Below, piece after piece: positions 41,787 through 50,240 of a DNA stretch of 64,000 nucleotides. Source of the DNA: Bacillus mesophilus (GTDB lineage Bacteria > Bacillota > Bacilli > Bacillales > SA4); contig NZ_JAAIWM010000002.1 in the NCBI RefSeq assembly GCF_011008845.1, positions 558,001-622,000 on the forward strand, written 5' to 3'. Under the pieces are notes generated by a model. The model ran no database searches and was not told where the DNA came from. It saw nothing but the letters and a program-made list of their open reading frames with translations. Positions within the stretch are counted from its first letter, which is position 1. Each line of letters begins with the position of its first letter. The position numbers were made by a program, and so were the translations under genes.

Positions 41787-42784
41787 TACTTTGGCACCTC
41801 CAACTTGAAATGGCGATAGGCAAGTTCAGTAACGATTCTTCCCCTAGGAGTTCTTTGTAAAAAACCTATTTGCAGTAAGTAGGGTTCGTATACATCCTCT
41901 ATTGTGTGCGATTCTTCGCCAATTGTTGCAGCAACCGTATCAAGTCCCACTGGTCCACCCCGAAACTTCTCAATAATTCCTATTATTAATTTATGGTCAA
42001 TATGATCTAATCCTAATCTATCTACCTGAAGCATCTCCAATGCCTCACTGGCAATATCTTTATGAATGACACCGTTTCCTCTAACCTGTGCAAAATCACG
42101 AACTCTCCTTAGTAACCTGTTTGCTATTCTAGGAGTTCCTCTAGATCTTCTCGCGATCTCAATTGTTGCTTCTTTTACAATTTCTACTTCAAGGATTGAA
42201 GCAGCACGTTCTACAATGTCAGCTAATTGTTCCTCATTATAATATTCTAATCGGCTTAACACACCAAACCTGTCACGAAGAGGAGCTGATAATGCACCTG
42301 CTCTTGTTGTAGCTCCAACAAGGGTAAAAGGAGGCAAGTCAATTCGTACAGACCGGGCAGTTGGACCTTTTCCGATCACAATATCTATGCAAAAATCCTC
42401 CATAGCTGGGTAAAGCACTTCTTCTATCGTACGTTGAAGTCGATGAATTTCATCAATAAAGAGGACATCACCAGGCTCTAATGCTGTTAAGATGGCTGCT
42501 AAATCTCCAGGACGTTCAATAGCAGGGCCGGAAGTTGTTCTGATTTGGACACCCATTTCATTTGCGATAATAGTGGCTAATGTTGTTTTTCCAAGGCCAG
42601 GCGGTCCATATAAAAGCACATGGTCCAACGTTTCATTTCTCATTTTTGCAGCTTCAATAAAAATTTTTAAATTTTCCTTTACCTTTGTCTGGCCAATATA
42701 GTGTTCAAGAAGTTGTGGTCGGAGTGTTTGATCAAGGGACTCTTCTTCAAACACTGCTTCTACTGAAACTAGACGTTCATCCAA
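41786..42784 (-). CDS. ruvB: Holliday junction branch-migration ATPase RuvB
   Basis: 332 residues. AAA+ motor of RuvAB: Walker A GPPGLGKT (60-67), Walker B DEIHR, sensor 1 GATTRAG, and the C-terminal winged helix ([12 protein letters not shown]). It drives branch migration of Holliday junctions loaded by RuvA. It begins 18 bases after ruvA. Confidence 0.97.
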   Translation of the reverse strand: MDERLVSVEAVFEEESLDQTLRPQLLEHYIGQTKVKENLKIFIEAAKMRNETLDHVLLYGPPGLGKTTLATIIANEMGVQIRTTSGPAIERPGDLAAILTALEPGDVLFIDEIHRLQRTIEEVLYPAMEDFCIDIVIGKGPTARSVRIDLPPFTLVGATTRAGALSAPLRDRFGVLSRLEYYNEEQLADIVERAASILEVEIVKEATIEIARRSRGTPRIANRLLRRVRDFAQVRGNGVIHKDIASEALEMLQVDRLGLDHIDHKLIIGIIEKFRGGPVGLDTVAATIGEESHTIEDVYEPYLLQIGFLQRTPRGRIVTELAYRHFKLEVPK

Positions 42785-42802
42785 ATTAGTTTCCCCTCCT
42801 TA

Positions 42803-43408
42803 TTATTTACCTTGAACTAACTGAAGTAATGCTACTTTTATGTATTGGTCGGTAGTCATGTTTTCCTTTTCTAAATGAGGAACAACCTTCTTTATTTCAC
42901 GGTCAGCATAGCCCAGTACCTTTAATGCTTCAAGTGCTTCCTCAAGTGCGATATTTGATTCTCGATTGCCTCTCTGAACTGAAGTAGCATTCTGGGCAAC
43001 ACTTGTATCCATTACATCAGATACCTTTCCTTTTAAATCAAGAATAATTTGTCTAGCGGTTTTCTTTCCAACTCCTGGGAATTTGACTAAGAAAGCCTCA
43101 TCTTCGTCTTCAATCGCGGATACCACTTGTTCTGGTCTTCCAAATGCCAAAATGGCAAGCGCTCCTCTTGGTCCAATACCCGTAACATTTAAAAGCTTCA
43201 TAAATAGCGAACGATCTTTTCGAGTAGGAAATCCGTATAATGCTAAAATGTCCTCTCTGACATGCTGATATGTAAAGATAATCGTTTCTTGATTTTGCTC
43301 GTATATATATGGATTGGGAGTATGTATTAAGTAACCCATTCCTTGATGATCAATAACTATATACTCTGGATTTACGTCAACAATTTGTCCCTTTATAAAC
43401 TCAATCAA
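42803..43408 (-). CDS. ruvA: Holliday junction DNA-binding protein RuvA
   Basis: 201 residues in three domains: OB-fold (1-62), two HhH motifs ([16 protein letters not shown] and [22 protein letters not shown], about 70-135), and the C-terminal RuvB-binding domain ([20 protein letters not shown]). The gene begins the ruvA-ruvB-yrzS-queA-tgt-yajC run. Confidence 0.97.
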   Translation of the reverse strand: MIEFIKGQIVDVNPEYIVIDHQGMGYLIHTPNPYIYEQNQETIIFTYQHVREDILALYGFPTRKDRSLFMKLLNVTGIGPRGALAILAFGRPEQVVSAIEDEDEAFLVKFPGVGKKTARQIILDLKGKVSDVMDTSVAQNATSVQRGNRESNIALEEALEALKVLGYADREIKKVVPHLEKENMTTDQYIKVALLQLVQGK

Positions 43409-43470
43409 CTTTCTCTCTCCCTTAAATAGGCTGTTTATATTTTAGCATAAAAATAATGCTACAACAGTAT

Positions 43471-43662
43471 AAAAAGCGCAAGCGCCCGGTTTAGCCCCGA
43501 CAAGCAAATGTTCCTTGAAGAGAAAAAGGGCGACCTTTCCCTTTTACTCTTCAAGGGTTATTTGACCAAGGAAAAAGTGTTGTTTCTTTTTCCCTCGAGG
43601 TAAGATGAAATTGCAAAGATCGTTGCAATTTCATCTTGGCTGGGCGCTGGAGCTAGATTACT
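43471..43662 (+). repeat. Type A modular hairpin repeat, copy 3, with an extra palindrome
   Basis: 192 bp between ruvA and bofC. The outer stem is AGCGCCC (43481-43487) with GGGCGCT (43642-43648); the central hairpin is CCTTGAAGAG (43513-43522) with CTCTTCAAGG (43547-43556). Before the 3' end there is an added perfect 15-bp palindrome with a six-base loop (43602-43616 and 43623-43637, arm AAGATGAAATTGCAA) missing from the other copies. The head hairpin of copies 1 and 2 is replaced by CGGTTTAGCCCCG. Confidence 0.88.
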
Positions 43663-43805
43663 ACAGATATATCGTTTTATGAATAACACTAATAACTATA
43701 ATTTCTTATTATTTGTATAAAAGCCGCAAGCTCTCGGCTCCTCCTTGATAAACTGTAAATAAAAGAAAATTATACTTAAAGTAAGGAGAGAAACTTAACA
43801 TAAAA
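43663..43805. other. Gap between repeat A3 and the bofC terminator
   Basis: AT-rich. It contains AAAAGCCGCAAGCTCTCGGC at 43719-43738, which resembles the 5' end of type A repeats (AAAGCGCAAGCGCCCGG) and may be a decayed fragment. No coding frame with a ribosome site is visible. Confidence 0.4.
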
Positions 43806-43832
43806 TAAGGCGAACCGCTGTGGTTCACCTTG
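43806..43832 (-). terminator. Terminator of bofC
   Basis: AAGGTGAACC and GGTTCGCCTT form a ten-base-pair stem (one mismatch) just beyond the bofC stop, with ATTTTATG following on the minus strand. Confidence 0.75.
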
Positions 43833-43837
43833 TTACC

Positions 43838-44380
43838 TTAAGGAGACATAGAAAAAGGCTTAAATACCTCTAAAACTTCTACATAATTGTCCTTAGAACG
43901 AATTGGTATTCCTTTTTTTAATTCTTCATGTTTTCTACTTTCAAGTTTACTAACATCAATTTGAAAAAATGATTGTATAACATTTTCGGCATCTGGCTTC
44001 CCATTAAAAATGGTCAGGGTTCCATTGCTCGTTAATCCAAAATATCCATTTGCTTTTAGTAACGGTGAAATATCATCTATTTGTTTTTGAAAAACAATTA
44101 GTTGCTCGTCCTGATCGATAAGCTGCCAAGAATCATATGCAGCCCAGAAATCCTCCATTGACCAAATTGTTTCTTCAATAATTTCTTCACTAACTTCTCC
44201 ATCTAAGTATACTCGCTCCAAAATAACCGTAACGGTTAGTGGTCCTGTGACCATCTGAGCTTCTTGTTCATTTGACTTAACAGTGGGCTGCTCTTCTGCT
44301 GACGTGATTAGAATCCCTGTTAGACTAAAAAGAATAAGTCCTAACCAGAGGATTTTTGTATACTGATTTTTGACTTTCAT
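43838..44380 (-). CDS. bofC: BofC, intercompartmental signalling protein of sporulation
   Basis: 180 residues with an N-terminal hydrophobic signal (KILWLGLILFSLTGILI) and the BofC domains (TVTVILERVYLDGEVSEE; SKDNYVEVLEVFKPF at the end). In B. subtilis BofC is made in the forespore and restrains SpoIVB, which triggers pro-SigK processing by SpoIVFB; the SpoIVF genes are also in this window. ATG at 44380 with AGAGGTG upstream is preferred over a GTG three codons earlier. It lies upstream of ruvA, as in B. subtilis. Confidence 0.92.
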   Translation of the reverse strand: MKVKNQYTKILWLGLILFSLTGILITSAEEQPTVKSNEQEAQMVTGPLTVTVILERVYLDGEVSEEIIEETIWSMEDFWAAYDSWQLIDQDEQLIVFQKQIDDISPLLKANGYFGLTSNGTLTIFNGKPDAENVIQSFFQIDVSKLESRKHEELKKGIPIRSKDNYVEVLEVFKPFSMSP

Positions 44381-44562
44381 TGTATACACCTCTTTTACAA
44401 GTTGATACTACTAAATATAGGTAAACAGTAGTTTAGTCTATCCAGACGATGAAATTATATCCAGTATATTTGCTTTTTCTTTCTTACAACAAATTTATAT
44501 TGACTATACCTTGCTTCTCCCATAATAATTAAGTTGTCAGAGTCGCATTAACGAGGTGTTAT

Positions 44563-44949
44563 ATGAAGATTGAAAGCGTTATTATATTAGTTAACAAAAT
44601 GTGTGATGAATCAAGATACACAAAAGCTCGTGAAATTATATATAAAGAATGGGATCGCCTCACAGAATCTAAAACATATACGCTATTAAATAAAAATGCT
44701 AAAGAATTTGTTATGATTATAAAGGCTGAAAAAGAGGATGGATCTTTTGAAGCTTTAACATTTTCGGAAAAAAAGACCTTAAATTTATTTAACCAGTATA
44801 TAAGAGATACCAACTTATCTTTTGCTAAGCGGATTTATCACGCAAATATAGAGCTCTTTGAAAAAAAGGCAGCTCAAAACTGGCTTCATGGTGATGCTAA
44901 AATTTTTTATGATGCTTGGAAAAAGTTCATAAATGAACCTAACAAATAG
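44563..44949 (+). CDS. Unrecognised 128-residue protein
   Basis: I do not recognise this family. The frame starts MKIESVIILVNKMCDE with GAGGTG before ATG 44563. The product is soluble, charged, probably all-helical, with ARKIIYKEWDRL-like helices (AREIIYKEWDRL) and a C-terminal AKIFYDAWKKFI segment. It has no signal peptide or TM helix. It sits alone on the plus strand between bofC and the coxA-like gene. Codon use looks like the neighbours. Several Bacillaceae may carry a homologue here; this needs a database search. Confidence 0.7.
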   Translation: MKIESVIILVNKMCDESRYTKAREIIYKEWDRLTESKTYTLLNKNAKEFVMIIKAEKEDGSFEALTFSEKKTLNLFNQYIRDTNLSFAKRIYHANIELFEKKAAQNWLHGDAKIFYDAWKKFINEPNK

Positions 44950-44951
44950 TT

Positions 44952-44983
44952 CTCAAAAAAAAGAGTAGGTAAAAACCTACTCT
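44952..44983 (-). terminator. Terminator of the coxA-like gene
   Basis: AGAGTAGGT and ACCTACTCT with a short loop, followed by seven Ts on the minus strand; it lies directly after the stop of the plus-strand orphan gene and may help to end both. Confidence 0.8.
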
Positions 44984-45010
44984 ACAAAATGAAACACCAG
45001 ATACTTCTAT

Positions 45011-45985
45011 TTATTTTGTGTCACGGAAAGGAGTTCGAATGGCATCATCAATCTCTTCTCCAAGCTCTTGAAACATATCACGAACGTCCTCATCTAAATC
45101 TCCAGTTGGTCCACCATCTCTTAACTCATTATCAATATTGCGTGCTCTTGTAAAAATGCTTTCATCCGTTACCACTCTCACATCTTTCCCAGCGGTTACA
45201 GAACGAATGGCATCACGCACTTCTTCCTTAACTGTTGCATCATTACGATCATTTGTGTCGATTGCAACTAATACATCGTCTCCACTAACAATCGTTCTAA
45301 CGTCATCAACATTTTTCACACGTTGTACACGGTTAGAAATATCCTCCGCTAAACGACCATTGTAGTTATGATCATAGGAAGAACGTGCGTTGTTGTCTCT
45401 CCCTGCCATTTGACCATGATAGTTATAGTCAGTACGTGCAAAACGATTATCACGTGCTAAGCCGTTATCGTTTGCTGCATTTGGTCTTGTAGGGTTATTA
45501 ACCCCTTTGTTATCGCCATAATCTTGTAGTGTTCTGTTGTCATAGCGAATACCTGTAAGACCGTCGTTATCGTTGAACTCATTTCTGACATTCTTACGTC
45601 CACCATCGTTTTGCTGATCAATAAATCCATCATCTCTTGTCCCGATGTTTCCACGGTAATTAACATCGTTTCCAGTGGCTCTATCATTATAACCTGCACG
45701 ATTGGTGTTTCTTGTATTGTTATTAACCCCACGAACATTGTTACCTCTATTGTTATTGTTATCTCCTGCACGATCTAGCATTTCTGTTACAGGTCCATCA
45801 TTATCACGCTCTGGTAATATTGCATTACCTGTGTTATTGTCATTTGCATTATTTTCATCTGAGTAATACCCTACTTGTCTCATGCCATTTCCACCCATGG
45901 CACCTTCATCTGCATTGTTATTACAAGCAGTAAGACCACTTAATAAGAAAGCGGTTGACAGTGTATACAAGATTTTTTTATTCAA
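45011..45985 (-). CDS. coxA: CoxA-like YhcN/YlaJ family sporulation lipoprotein
   Basis: 324 residues. The lipobox LSGLTAC gives a lipidated Cys21. A long Asn/Asp/Arg/Gly-rich region (about 22-210, with NDNNTGN, RGNNVRG) precedes a C-terminal YhcN/YlaJ domain (about 215-324: AEDISNRVQRVKNVDDVRTIVSGDDVLVAI, quoted by motif VKNVDDVRTIVSGDDVLVAI). Next to safA in B. subtilis stands coxA (yrbB), a spore cortex protein of the same family but shorter; here nadE lies between. Start TTG 45985 after GGGGGG. Function is inferred from place and family. Confidence 0.82.
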   Translation of the reverse strand: MNKKILYTLSTAFLLSGLTACNNNADEGAMGGNGMRQVGYYSDENNANDNNTGNAILPERDNDGPVTEMLDRAGDNNNNRGNNVRGVNNNTRNTNRAGYNDRATGNDVNYRGNIGTRDDGFIDQQNDGGRKNVRNEFNDNDGLTGIRYDNRTLQDYGDNKGVNNPTRPNAANDNGLARDNRFARTDYNYHGQMAGRDNNARSSYDHNYNGRLAEDISNRVQRVKNVDDVRTIVSGDDVLVAIDTNDRNDATVKEEVRDAIRSVTAGKDVRVVTDESIFTRARNIDNELRDGGPTGDLDEDVRDMFQELGEEIDDAIRTPFRDTK

Positions 45986-46112
45986 CGCAAATACCCCCCA
46001 CAGTTATGATAGATCGTTATGAGTGTTTAAACACTCCTTACTATCTTGGCAGTTTGAGGGGGGAATTAATCTGTTATATATCGGCAGTTACGCGAACTAC
46101 TTCCACATTACG

Positions 46113-46853
46113 TTAAAACTTGGGAGGAGCAGCAGCTAATTCACGTTTATGATGTGACTGGTTATGTAATTTTTCAATTATTCTTCTGTCTTCCTCTGGT
46201 ATGTCTTCACCTCTTAAATATTTATCAATCATATTATAAGTGGTGCCCATTTCATTTTCATCTGTTTGACCTTCCCAAAGCCCCGCACTTGGTGCCTTGT
46301 TTACAACCTCTTCTGGAACACCTAGAGCAATCGCCAATTCTCTAACTTCACCCTTAGTAAAGTGGACTAGTGGAACTAAATCAACACCACCATCTCCGTA
46401 CTTTGTAAAATAACCAGTATGCCATTCTGCTGCATTATCCGTTCCTACGACTAAATAACCGAAATTATTAGCAACAGCATATAGAGTAGTCATGCGAAGG
46501 CGAGCTCTAGTATTAGCGTCCCCAAGCTTAGCTGCTTTCTCATTCCATTGTTCCTTTTGTTTTAACTGCTGTTCTAATTCAGAGAATAAAGTTTCGTGTG
46601 TAGATGTTAAATCAATTAATAAATGATCTATTCCACTACTATTGACTACCCTCAGTGCATCCTCTTGATCATTAGGGTTACTCTTACATGGCATAATCAA
46701 TCCTAGAGATTGGTTCGGGAAAGCTCGTTTAATAAGATGAGTAACAACTGCAGAATCAATCCCGCCGCTAATGCCAACGATTGCTCCATTTAATCCAGCA
46801 CCGTTCACTTTCTCTTGTAACCATCGAACAAGCTTTTCAATTTTTTCTTCCAT
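46113..46853 (-). CDS. nadE: NH3-dependent NAD+ synthetase (short form)
   Basis: 246 residues. The PP-loop SGGIDSA is at 29-35, and TDNAAEWHTGYFTKYGDGGVDLVPL (only motif GYFTKYGDGGVDL) is the NAD synthase signature. It makes NAD from nicotinic acid adenine dinucleotide, ATP and ammonia, the last step of the pathway that nadA, nadB and nadC start nearby. It lacks a glutaminase domain. It is of the compact type and shorter than the 272-residue B. subtilis NadE; ATG 46853 follows AAAGGAAG. Confidence 0.93.
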   Translation of the reverse strand: MEEKIEKLVRWLQEKVNGAGLNGAIVGISGGIDSAVVTHLIKRAFPNQSLGLIMPCKSNPNDQEDALRVVNSSGIDHLLIDLTSTHETLFSELEQQLKQKEQWNEKAAKLGDANTRARLRMTTLYAVANNFGYLVVGTDNAAEWHTGYFTKYGDGGVDLVPLVHFTKGEVRELAIALGVPEEVVNKAPSAGLWEGQTDENEMGTTYNMIDKYLRGEDIPEEDRRIIEKLHNQSHHKRELAAAPPKF

Positions 46854-47024
46854 GTTTGTCTTCCTTTCCAAATTCAACTTTCTCATATCTTACCATAAGA
46901 AATAATTTTTCTAAAAGAACTTCATCTAGTATTTATTTTTTTTGTTTACACTATATAACAAAAGAGCTACGGGGCATTTCTCTAAGATTACTGTATTATG
47001 CTGAACATATTAAATTCTAGAACA

Positions 47025-47052
47025 TAAAAAGGACGATTCAAAAGAATCGTCC
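47025..47052 (-). terminator. Terminator of safA
   Basis: GGACGATTC and GAATCGTCC with loop TTTT (47031-47052), then TTTTTATG on the minus strand, just after the safA stop. Confidence 0.9.
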
Positions 47053-47060
47053 CCTTACTA

Positions 47061-48596
47061 TTATAGATTAAAATCGTCATCATCATCAAAATCTGGCATA
47101 CCTAATGGCCCTTGTGTCGGAAATCCTGGTTGTGCTGTTGGATAACCCGGTACTCCTGGAAAACCTTGCTGAGGTGCTGCTGGGTAACCTGGTGCTGCTC
47201 CAAACCCTGGTTGAGGTGCCATTGGAAAACCTGGCGTGCCGTACCCCTGTTGAGGTGCTACTGGATACCCCGGGGCTCCTGCTTGGAATCCTGGTGCTCC
47301 ATAACCTGGTGCTACTTGGTAACCTGGTGTTCCTGGATAACCTGGATAACCTGGAATACCATAACCTGGTCTTACTGTTTCTTGATCTAGGTCAGCTTCA
47401 AAATCCGGAGCTTCTGCTTCCCATGCGCGGGGAACTCCGTAGCCTGGTGTGAAACCTGGAAAACCTGGAACGCCAAATCCCGGTTGCATCCCTGGAAATC
47501 CTGGTTCTCTAAATCCACCTTCAGGTACTCCATCAAAATCTACATCCTCACCAACAGGAAAACCTGAGAAGCCTGGTTGAGCTCCTTGCTGGAATCCTTG
47601 CTGGAATCCTTGCTGAAACCCTGGTTGAGCGCCTGGCTGGAATCCTGGTTGGAATCCTGGTTGAACTCCTGGTTGGAATCCTTGCTGGAATCCTGGTTGA
47701 ACTCCTGGTTGGAATCCTTGCTGGAATCCTGGTTGTGCGCCTGCCTGAAATCCTGGTTGGAATCCTTCCTGGAAGCCTGGTGCAGGGTAGCCACTGAAAC
47801 CAGGTTGTTGGAAGTGAGGCTGTGGAAAGCCTGGCTGTCCTCCAGGAAACATTGGCATTTCTGGCATATCATCTAAATCAGTATCAACTCCTGCAACGGC
47901 TGTTGGATAGCCCGGTTGTGGATATCCTGGTTGACCAAAAAATGGTGCAGGTCCTGGTGCTCCACCTGGTGCAGGCCCATATGGATGAAAGTTAAAACCG
48001 TATCCGGGATTAATACCTGTTATTGGTATACAGTATCCTCCCTGATAAGGTGCTTGTTGTGGAGGAAGTTCTGGACCTGGCGCAGTTGGAACAACTGGCT
48101 CATCCGCTTCATCAACCGCAGGTGAAACAGCTGTTGGTGGCTGTTGCGGAATATAAGTTGGTGCATTTTGATAAGCCATATTTATATTATAATTATTAAT
48201 ATCCATCTCAAGTTGAGGCAATTGAGGTAGCTTTGGTGCATAAGGCATTTTCGGCATTTCTTTCATTACCTCTGGCTTAACCGGCGTCTCCTTCACAACG
48301 GGCTTAGGAGCCGGAGATAGATCTTTAAATGGATGAACCACTTCTTCTTTTATTGGCGCAATAGGTGCCTCTTTAATAGGTGTTTCTTTAGCCTGTGAAA
48401 CTGGTGCCTCTTTCGTAATCGGTGCTTCCTTCTTTACTTGAACCCCGGCTGTAGGAACCTTAACTTTCATTCCGGGCATAATCATATCTGGATTACTAAG
48501 TTGTGAATTTACTTGCTTTAATTCTTCAAAATCAACACCGTATTTTTGAGCAATCTTCCAAAGAGTATCACCCTTTTGAACAATATGGATTTTCAC
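47061..48596 (-). CDS. safA: Spore coat morphogenetic protein SafA
   Basis: 511 residues. An N-terminal LysM domain (1-48: KIHIVQKGDTLWKIAQKYG... NPDMIMPGMKVKVP) that targets the cortex/inner coat, then a Pro/Lys linker, then a very long Gly/Pro/Phe/Gln/Tyr-rich region made of short repeats (GFQQGFQPG, PGYPVAPQ, PGFPG) ending in acidic DFDDDDDFNL. SafA drives inner-coat assembly. Start GTG 48596 after GGGAGGG; 20 extra upstream residues lack support. B. subtilis SafA is 387 residues, so the repeat region is expanded here. Confidence 0.93.
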   Translation of the reverse strand: MKIHIVQKGDTLWKIAQKYGVDFEELKQVNSQLSNPDMIMPGMKVKVPTAGVQVKKEAPITKEAPVSQAKETPIKEAPIAPIKEEVVHPFKDLSPAPKPVVKETPVKPEVMKEMPKMPYAPKLPQLPQLEMDINNYNINMAYQNAPTYIPQQPPTAVSPAVDEADEPVVPTAPGPELPPQQAPYQGGYCIPITGINPGYGFNFHPYGPAPGGAPGPAPFFGQPGYPQPGYPTAVAGVDTDLDDMPEMPMFPGGQPGFPQPHFQQPGFSGYPAPGFQEGFQPGFQAGAQPGFQQGFQPGVQPGFQQGFQPGVQPGFQPGFQPGAQPGFQQGFQQGFQQGAQPGFSGFPVGEDVDFDGVPEGGFREPGFPGMQPGFGVPGFPGFTPGYGVPRAWEAEAPDFEADLDQETVRPGYGIPGYPGYPGTPGYQVAPGYGAPGFQAGAPGYPVAPQQGYGTPGFPMAPQPGFGAAPGYPAAPQQGFPGVPGYPTAQPGFPTQGPLGMPDFDDDDDFNL

Positions 48597-48812
48597 GATA
48601 TATCCCTCCCATGGCAAATTCTTTATCAGTCTATGCAGCATTCGCCTAATTGCCACTCTTACTCATCACAACTTATGCACATAGATAAAAAATTATGCTA
48701 CTTGAAAAGTAGGACATACAACTAGAAAACCCAGTTATACAAGGGCATTTGACGGGACATGATACTCCTGAATGCTTAGGAAAAACAATTATTTAGCCTA
48801 CGTTTTAAACTT
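48597..48812. other. Upstream region of safA without a gene
   Basis: About 215 bases of AT-rich DNA upstream of safA. A SigE-type promoter is expected from B. subtilis, but I could not pick a convincing one. No coding frame is visible. Confidence 0.4.
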
Positions 48813-48970
48813 TGTTGTTGATTTTCATTACAGGACACTCGCTTTCCGCGGGCGAATTCGGGAGCCTCCTCGGCGAAATGCGCGCATGCTGGGTCTCCCG
48901 TGACCCGCTCTCCCGCGCTTGCACGGGATGTGCTGACCTCTTCACTCGCGTCCTTCCACTACAATCAACA
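48813..48970. repeat. Type B GC-rich repeat, copy 2
   Basis: Ends TTGTTGAT (48813-48820) and ATCAACA (48963-48969) are inverted. Inside, ACACTCGCTTTCCGCGGGC and GGAGCCTCCTCGGC, then GGGTCTCCCG, match copy 1 at 33580. The right arm (CTCTCCCGCGCTTGCACGGG) differs from copy 1 and no longer pairs with the left arm, so it looks decayed or recombined. Short frames across it are not genes. Confidence 0.72.
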
Positions 48971-49104
48971 GTGCAAAAAATTAACACTGTTCTTTAACAC
49001 AGCCATAATTTTGAATACGTATCAACGTTTCATCGTACTCTACTAATTTATTTTCAAAAACAACGTCATTTCAAAAGGCAGTTGAAGTTTGATTTTTGAT
49101 CGTC

Positions 49105-49131
49105 AAAAAAAGCTAGGTTAGCACCTAGCTT
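49105..49131 (-). terminator. Terminator of nadA
   Basis: AAGCTAGGT and ACCTAGCTT with loop GCTA, followed by six to seven Ts on the minus strand; it overlaps the nadA stop region. Confidence 0.9.
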
Positions 49132-50240
49132 CAATTTGGACGCTCCAGCATTCTATTTAATGCAAGAATAGCGTTATCGGCAATAGATTTCTCTACCTTT
49201 ATTTGATTTTTCACTTCTCCAGCTTCTAGTGTTTCCAATGACCATAGAAGATGTGGTAAATCTATTCGATTCATCGTTAGACAGGGACACATATGCGGGT
49301 TAAGTGAAATAATTTCTTTGTCAGGATGATTTGAGATAATTCTCTTAACAAGATTCATTTCTGTTCCGATTGCCCATTTGCTTCCTGCTTCTGCCTTTTC
49401 AATCGTATCTATAATATATTTAGTTGAACCAGCGTAATCAGATAAAGCGACTACTTCACGGCTACATTCTGGGTGAACAATAATGTTCATATCAGGTTTT
49501 TCTGCTCTAACTGTAGCAATATTCTGCACTGTAAAGTTCTCATGTACGGAACAGTGACCTTTCCATAAAATAACCTTTACATCTTCAATATTTCCATCAT
49601 ATTCGAGTACATCTTTAATTGGGTCCCAAATCGCCATTTGGTCAAGTGGAACACCAAGATCAAATGCTGTATTTCTGCCTAAATGTTGGTCAGGTAAAAA
49701 GAGAATTCTCTCTTTCTGGGTAAATGCCCAAGCTACCATACTCGTTGCATTAGAAGAGGTAACCGTTGCTCCCCCATATGATCCACAAAATGCTTTAATG
49801 GCAGCAGTAGAATTCACATAGGTAAGCGGTAGGATCGTATCACCAAAAAGGTTCATTAACTTTTCCCATGCACGTTGTGTTTGATGAATGTCTGCCATGT
49901 CAGCCATAGAACAGCCAGCACGCATATCTGGTAAAATAACCACTTGTTCTGGGGTTGTTAAAATATCAGCTGTTTCTGCCATAAAGTGAACACCACAAAA
50001 TACAATATATTCAGCTAATGTATTAGCTGCCGATTCTTGGGCTAGCTGTAAAGAGTCACCAGTTGCATCTGCAAACTGTATGACCTCGTCTTTTTGATAG
50101 TGATGACCTGGAATAAAAAGCTTCTCACCAAATTTTTGCTTAATTTCACGAACACGATTTTCCATTTCCTCAACGGACATCGTTTTATATTTTTCTGGTA
50201 GCTGGTGATCTGTTGTTTTTAATGCCTCTAAAATATTCAT
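49131..50240 (-). CDS. nadA: Quinolinate synthase A
   Basis: 369 residues, the long-chain type of Bacillus. It condenses iminoaspartate with dihydroxyacetone phosphate to quinolinate with a [4Fe-4S] cluster; cluster cysteines lie in FCGVHFMAE (about 82) and in the later MCPCLTMN, and GCSMADM carries a further conserved Cys. The ATG immediately follows the nadC stop. Last gene of the nadB-nadC-nadA operon. Confidence 0.96.
   Translation of the reverse strand: MNILEALKTTDHQLPEKYKTMSVEEMENRVREIKQKFGEKLFIPGHHYQKDEVIQFADATGDSLQLAQESAANTLAEYIVFCGVHFMAETADILTTPEQVVILPDMRAGCSMADMADIHQTQRAWEKLMNLFGDTILPLTYVNSTAAIKAFCGSYGGATVTSSNATSMVAWAFTQKERILFLPDQHLGRNTAFDLGVPLDQMAIWDPIKDVLEYDGNIEDVKVILWKGHCSVHENFTVQNIATVRAEKPDMNIIVHPECSREVVALSDYAGSTKYIIDTIEKAEAGSKWAIGTEMNLVKRIISNHPDKEIISLNPHMCPCLTMNRIDLPHLLWSLETLEAGEVKNQIKVEKSIADNAILALNRMLERPN

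Noticed and set aside
47105-47876. Plus-strand frames of 92-115 codons antisense to safA
   Set aside because: They arise from the repetitive Gly/Pro/Gln codons of safA and translate to Leu/Trp-rich strings with no start signal.
48805-48997. Two overlapping short frames on both strands upstream of safA
   Set aside because: Both lie over the GC-rich type B repeat copy 2; no ribosome site.
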